Source: Nitrospinota bacterium (lineage in GTDB: Bacteria > 2-12-FULL-45-22 > JACOWJ01). Taken from it: a stretch of DNA of 16,857 nucleotides. Positions 13,943-16,857 of the stretch are shown in pieces. The translations under genes were made by a program, and so were the position numbers. The stretch is from positions 1-16,857 of the forward strand of contig JACOWJ010000014.1 in the NCBI GenBank assembly GCA_016176845.1, given 5' to 3'. The notes beneath the pieces are model-generated. The model saw only the letters and a program-made list of their open reading frames with translations, did no database searches and was not told the origin of the DNA. The number at the start of each line of letters is the position of its first letter. Position 1 is the stretch's first letter.

Positions 13943-14001
13943 TCCTTCCCCAAACCAATAAGGTTTGCCCCAAAAGCGCCCATTGTTTCATCGACTGCCG
14001 C

Positions 14002-14020
14002 AAGGCCCAATGGGGCCTTT
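14002..14020. terminator. Probable bidirectional terminator between the DksA-like gene and the convergent transglycosylase gene
   Basis: AAGGCCC (14002-14008) pairs perfectly with GGGCCTT (14013-14019) around AATG, followed by TTAAG. It lies between convergent stop codons (13942 and 14031). U-runs are short on both sides. An alternative stem pairs CCCATTG (13979-13985) with CAATGGG (14008-14014), so two mutually exclusive folds exist. Confidence 0.5.
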
Positions 14021-14030
14021 AAGAACCGAA

Positions 14031-15464
14031 TTATTTGAGCCGCGCTGTACGAGTGTTCTTGACCACTCGGCTGAGTATTTGACGTCTTTTCTTCGCCGCG
14101 CCGGCCACCAGGCTGGTCCGATCCGGTTTGTTACGCTTCTTTGCCCTCAATGTAGCAAGCCGCCGCCCGCTCTTGCGTCCTTTTTTCTTGACCAGGGCTA
14201 ATGACCCCCTCTTCCCCCGGGCCTTTCGCCAACGGAAGGATAGCGAGCGATCTTCCTCTTTTGAGCTCTGTTCTTGGAGATACGCGACCATGTTCTCCCG
14301 GAGGATTTCCTTTGAGCCCCTCGGGATCTTCACTTTGTAGTTTGGATAATTGGGAGGGGTAAGGCCCAACTTCAGCTCCGGATTGAGCCTTTTAATCTCC
14401 TCGTAAGACGCATTGGACCAGCGAGCAATCCGTTTTAAGGGTGTCATCCCGGGGACTGCCACCTCTTCGTAAAGAAAGGGGGGGCGATATTCCAGATCCA
14501 TGAAGCCGAACTTTTCTGGATCCTTGGCGATGATCGTAGCCGCCATGAACTTGGGGACATAGTTGCGGGTCTCCGGAGGTAGATAGCCGTTTCTGGCCAG
14601 ATACCAGAAGTCGGTATTGTCCGTCTTCTTGATGGCCCTCAAGACCCGGTTTTCACCAGCATTATAGCCAGCCTGGGTCAGAAGCCAGCAGTCGAACATG
14701 TCGTACATCTCTTTAAGATATTTGCTGGCAGCCTGGGTAGATTTGATCGGGTCGAGGCGTTCATCGATCCACCGATTGATTCTCAGGCCGTATCGCCTTC
14801 CCGTATCCGCGATGATTTGCCAGGGACCCCAGGCCTCGGCAGGGGAGTGGGCCTTGAGGTTGAATCCGCTCTCGATGAGGGCCAGGTAAACCAAGTCTTC
14901 GGGCAGGCCGTTTTCTCTCAGGATCTCCTTCATCGAGGGGACGTACTGAGAGGAACGCGCCAGCCATTGCGAGAAGACATGTCTTCGGCTCTCTTGGAAA
15001 TAATCCAGGAACTTTTTCACTTCGTTGGTCCACAGCAAGGGGACCGATGGAGGGGTTTTCCCTATGGTTAGAGGAGGGGACTCTTCCCCATATTCTTCTT
15101 CTTCCGCATCCACATCCTGGCCCAACCGGTTCCTTTCTGTGGGCGCCTCAAGCCTTGGCCCTCCTGCTTCCCCTCCCCCCAGAAATGGGATCTCAGCTCC
15201 TTTCGTGGGACGTCCGTCGCCGTAAGCCTTCTCCTCCAACTGTTCCTCTTCGTCGTTGAGGGTCTCTGAGAGATCAGACTTGTTTTCCTTGGGATTTCTG
15301 TCTTTGGCCTCGCTCTTGGGGATCGGGGTGGCGCGGACCTTGGTGGCGAAAAGGGTGCAGCTGACAACGGCGAAGAGGATCACCAGCAGGCGCACTGCCA
15401 CTTTGAGGGAAAGGACGCAGTTCGACGGAAGGTAGAACCGAGGACCTTTTGGGTGATCGTTCAT
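14031..15464 (-). CDS. Exported MltD-like lytic transglycosylase (SLT domain)
   Basis: The 477-residue protein cleaves, by family, the MurNAc-GlcNAc bond with 1,6-anhydro formation. A hydrophobic segment (about 18-40) directs export. VVSC at 33-36 is a marginal lipobox, so it may be a lipoprotein like E. coli MltD. An acidic, low-complexity linker (50-135) precedes the SLT domain (~165-320), with catalytic Glu198 in ALIESGFNLKAHSPAEAWGPWQI, then QAGYNAGENRV and YVPKFMAA. Residues ~335-383 (TPLKRIARWSNASYEEIKRLNP, KVKIPRG) look like a LysM-type module. The last 70 residues are very Lys/Arg-rich, which is unusual. The ATG follows AAAGGAGG by 5 nt. It is convergent with the DksA-like gene and in the same direction as the gene at 15593. 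Confidence 0.92.
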   Translation of the reverse strand: MNDHPKGPRFYLPSNCVLSLKVAVRLLVILFAVVSCTLFATKVRATPIPKSEAKDRNPKENKSDLSETLNDEEEQLEEKAYGDGRPTKGAEIPFLGGGEAGGPRLEAPTERNRLGQDVDAEEEEYGEESPPLTIGKTPPSVPLLWTNEVKKFLDYFQESRRHVFSQWLARSSQYVPSMKEILRENGLPEDLVYLALIESGFNLKAHSPAEAWGPWQIIADTGRRYGLRINRWIDERLDPIKSTQAASKYLKEMYDMFDCWLLTQAGYNAGENRVLRAIKKTDNTDFWYLARNGYLPPETRNYVPKFMAATIIAKDPEKFGFMDLEYRPPFLYEEVAVPGMTPLKRIARWSNASYEEIKRLNPELKLGLTPPNYPNYKVKIPRGSKEILRENMVAYLQEQSSKEEDRSLSFRWRKARGKRGSLALVKKKGRKSGRRLATLRAKKRNKPDRTSLVAGAAKKRRQILSRVVKNTRTARLK

Positions 15465-15592
15465 AACCCCTCCTTTCCTTGCTTGGTGGAGCGTGAGGAA
15501 TGAGCAGCAAGTCGTTTATTTTCTCACTGCTTATTAAACTTAACCGATAGACAGCCCCTCTATTCTTGCGTGTTGTTCCATGCTTCCCCAGA

Positions 15593-16645
15593 CTACTGGC
15601 TGGTTTCTTTGGGAGACTGGTGTGCTGAAAGAAGGGTTGTCGAGTCCTTCCTCCCTCTCAACAGCTCGACAAATGCCTCCAACCGAGTTTTAGTCCGCAT
15701 ATCCAGACAGATAGGCTTATCTCCCTCAACGGTCAAGATAGGCACGCCCAAACATTGGCGGAAGATGATATCCTCCAGCTGGCGGAAACAAAAGGCCTGG
15801 ACATAATGGATCAGCCCTTGAATCTCCCTCTTGGCAATCTCCTCCTGAATATCGCGGACCCTGCCCCAGATCCCGTAAGGATAAGTATAGCAGCGGTATC
15901 GCTCAACCAGATCCGCTGAGGAGATCGAGGGCAAACTGAACTGCCGCTGAACCTCATGGTAAACGATTCGGGCTCCGAAGGCTTCCAGGTAATCATGAAG
16001 GCCCTCCCAAATGGGCGGCACTCCGATGTAGCCCAACCGGACTTCCTCCTGGAAGGGGATGGCAGACTCCAGCTGGGCCAAATAGCCATCGACCTCCTTT
16101 TCGAAGCCCACGGGGTCCCCTCCTCTCATGTCCGTGCTTTGGACCAAGAAGAGATGGTTATGATAGCCATCGACGAGATTGGCTCGCCAGGTCAGCTCAT
16201 CGATCCGGTGGAGCTTTCGCCGCAAGGGGTCTAGCTCATCTTTGACGACGTTGACCTCTTCCCAACCGATGTTCCACCGGGCCATCAACCGCTCCATCTG
16301 CTGGCGCAGGATGCGGCTATCCCGATCGGCAGGATAGGAAAAGGGCAGGATCTCCATCCCGGCCAGCTCCAAGAGCTCCATCAGGACCCGGCTGTTGCTG
16401 CAATCCCCCCAGTCGACCGCGATGATGGTCCTTATTCCCTCCCTTTGGGCTACCGCATAAATCCCCTTGATCCAAGAGCAGGTCTGGGTAGGAAACCCCA
16501 ATCGCTCCGCTTCTTCCAGGACCTCCAAGGGACGATTCTGGCCGATAAAGAGGTTGTTCAGGTCCACTGGGCGCTTGCCCGCAGCCAGAATGATCTCAAC
16601 CGGAACAGTTGTCGTGAAGCCAACTGCAGACATGATTGAGGACAT
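15593..16645 (-). CDS. Solitary 2-hydroxyacyl-CoA dehydratase-family (HgdB-like) protein
   Basis: I give the start as the ATG at 16645 (350 residues). The frame extends to a TTG at 16672 and another ATG lies at 16633; none has a strong Shine-Dalgarno. The fold signature is clear: GFTTTVPVEIILAAGKRPVDL (9-29) matches the opening YxxSxVPEEIIxAAGxxPVR motif. TCSWIKG (55-61), VDWGDCSNSR (78-86) and LIHYVQAFCFRQLED (278-292) carry the three conserved cysteines C56, C82 and C286. GVPILTVEGDK and TRLEAFVELL end the domain. It resembles single-gene homologues such as the MJ0007 type more than the paired subunits at 8499 and 9623. Its reaction is unknown. The third cysteine is embedded in a divergent FCFRQ context, and the family's first-motif Cys is replaced by Thr. 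No partner is adjacent. Confidence 0.78.
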   Translation of the reverse strand: MSSIMSAVGFTTTVPVEIILAAGKRPVDLNNLFIGQNRPLEVLEEAERLGFPTQTCSWIKGIYAVAQREGIRTIIAVDWGDCSNSRVLMELLELAGMEILPFSYPADRDSRILRQQMERLMARWNIGWEEVNVVKDELDPLRRKLHRIDELTWRANLVDGYHNHLFLVQSTDMRGGDPVGFEKEVDGYLAQLESAIPFQEEVRLGYIGVPPIWEGLHDYLEAFGARIVYHEVQRQFSLPSISSADLVERYRCYTYPYGIWGRVRDIQEEIAKREIQGLIHYVQAFCFRQLEDIIFRQCLGVPILTVEGDKPICLDMRTKTRLEAFVELLRGRKDSTTLLSAHQSPKETSQ

Positions 16646-16694
16646 TTGCCCAGCAGTGTAACAGAAACCCAAGGGCCAGTCAAGGGGTTTCTAC

Positions 16695-16760
16695 GGCCTG
16701 TTCGGAAACTCCTTTCTCTCCCCGGCTTTTTTCGGCGAGAGAGTCTCCTCAGCAAAGGTT
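16695..16760 (+). mobile_element. Diverged, right-truncated copy of the 79-bp MITE-like element
   Basis: Read on this strand, GGCCTGTTCGGAAACTCC, TTTCTCTCC, CGGC-TTTTTTCGGCGAGAG, CTCC-TCAG and AAAGGTTT follow the reverse complement of 1299-1377 through nearly its whole length. The expected far inverted repeat (GGTTTTCGGATAGGCC) is missing. The sequence passes directly into the TACCGTGAAAATG repeat instead. It lies about 50 bp upstream of the solitary dehydratase-family gene. Confidence 0.6.
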
Positions 16761-16835
16761 TACCGTGAAAATGCCCGAATCCTTCCGGGGCCCGTTTTCA
16801 TTCTGGGGGGCGGCCAACTTTGCTTGCCCATGACG
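16760..16835 (+). repeat. TACCGTGAAAATG-family repeat, copy 2
   Basis: This copy shares TACCGTGAAAATGCCCGAAT and GGGGGGCGGCCAACTT with copy 1 at 4819-4893, with a diverged centre and end (CCATGACGGCTTC). It continues towards AGATAGGCTCTT at the window edge, so the full element may extend beyond the window. Confidence 0.65.
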
Positions 16836-16857
16836 GCTTCAGATAGGCTCTTGGGCC

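Overview
The window looks like chromosomal DNA from a GC-rich anaerobic bacterium, most likely in or near the Desulfobacterota (former Deltaproteobacteria). I infer this from gene order: the blocks rpiB-glyA-dCMP deaminase-nrdR and rplU-rpmA-obgE-proB-proA-nadD-rsfS are familiar from that group. The three oxygen-sensitive 2-hydroxyacyl-CoA dehydratase-type proteins also fit an anaerobe. No rRNA, tRNA or CRISPR array was recognised, so taxonomy below this level is open.

Layout. (1) 17-991: a tyrosine recombinase gene that has lost most of its catalytic domain, followed by about 300 bp without a credible gene and a 79-bp MITE-like element that abuts the tusA stop codon. (2) 1378-4565, minus strand: rpiB, glyA, a dCMP deaminase, nrdR and tusA. 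They cover pentose phosphate interconversion, one-carbon units and glycine, dUMP supply, control of ribonucleotide reductase, and sulfur relay; the middle of the block centres on deoxynucleotide supply. (3) 4566-5101: a divergent spacer full of dispersed repeats, with a good sigma70-type promoter and a leader hairpin before rplU. (4) 5102-13942, plus strand: rplU and rpmA (50S proteins), obgE (50S assembly GTPase), proB, a two-gene 2-hydroxyacyl-CoA dehydratase/benzoyl-CoA reductase-type pair, proA, nadD, rsfS and a small DksA/TraR-type zinc-finger protein. Ribosome assembly and silencing, proline and NAD synthesis and probable stringent-type control are thus strung together, with the Fe-S enzyme pair inserted between the two proline genes. 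(5) 14031-15464, minus strand: an exported MltD-like lytic transglycosylase with an acidic N-terminal linker and a very basic C-terminal tail. (6) 15593-16645, minus strand: a third, solitary dehydratase-family protein. (7) 16646-16857: two more dispersed-repeat copies.

What stands out: the dehydratase pair splitting proBA; the divergent solitary paralogue; and at least four intergenic repeat families (a MITE-like 79-mer, an AGCTWTG heptamer repeat, a GCTTGGGTG family, and a TACCGTGAAAATG family). The repeats occupy nearly every long spacer. I found no defence system, prophage or clear secondary-metabolite cluster.
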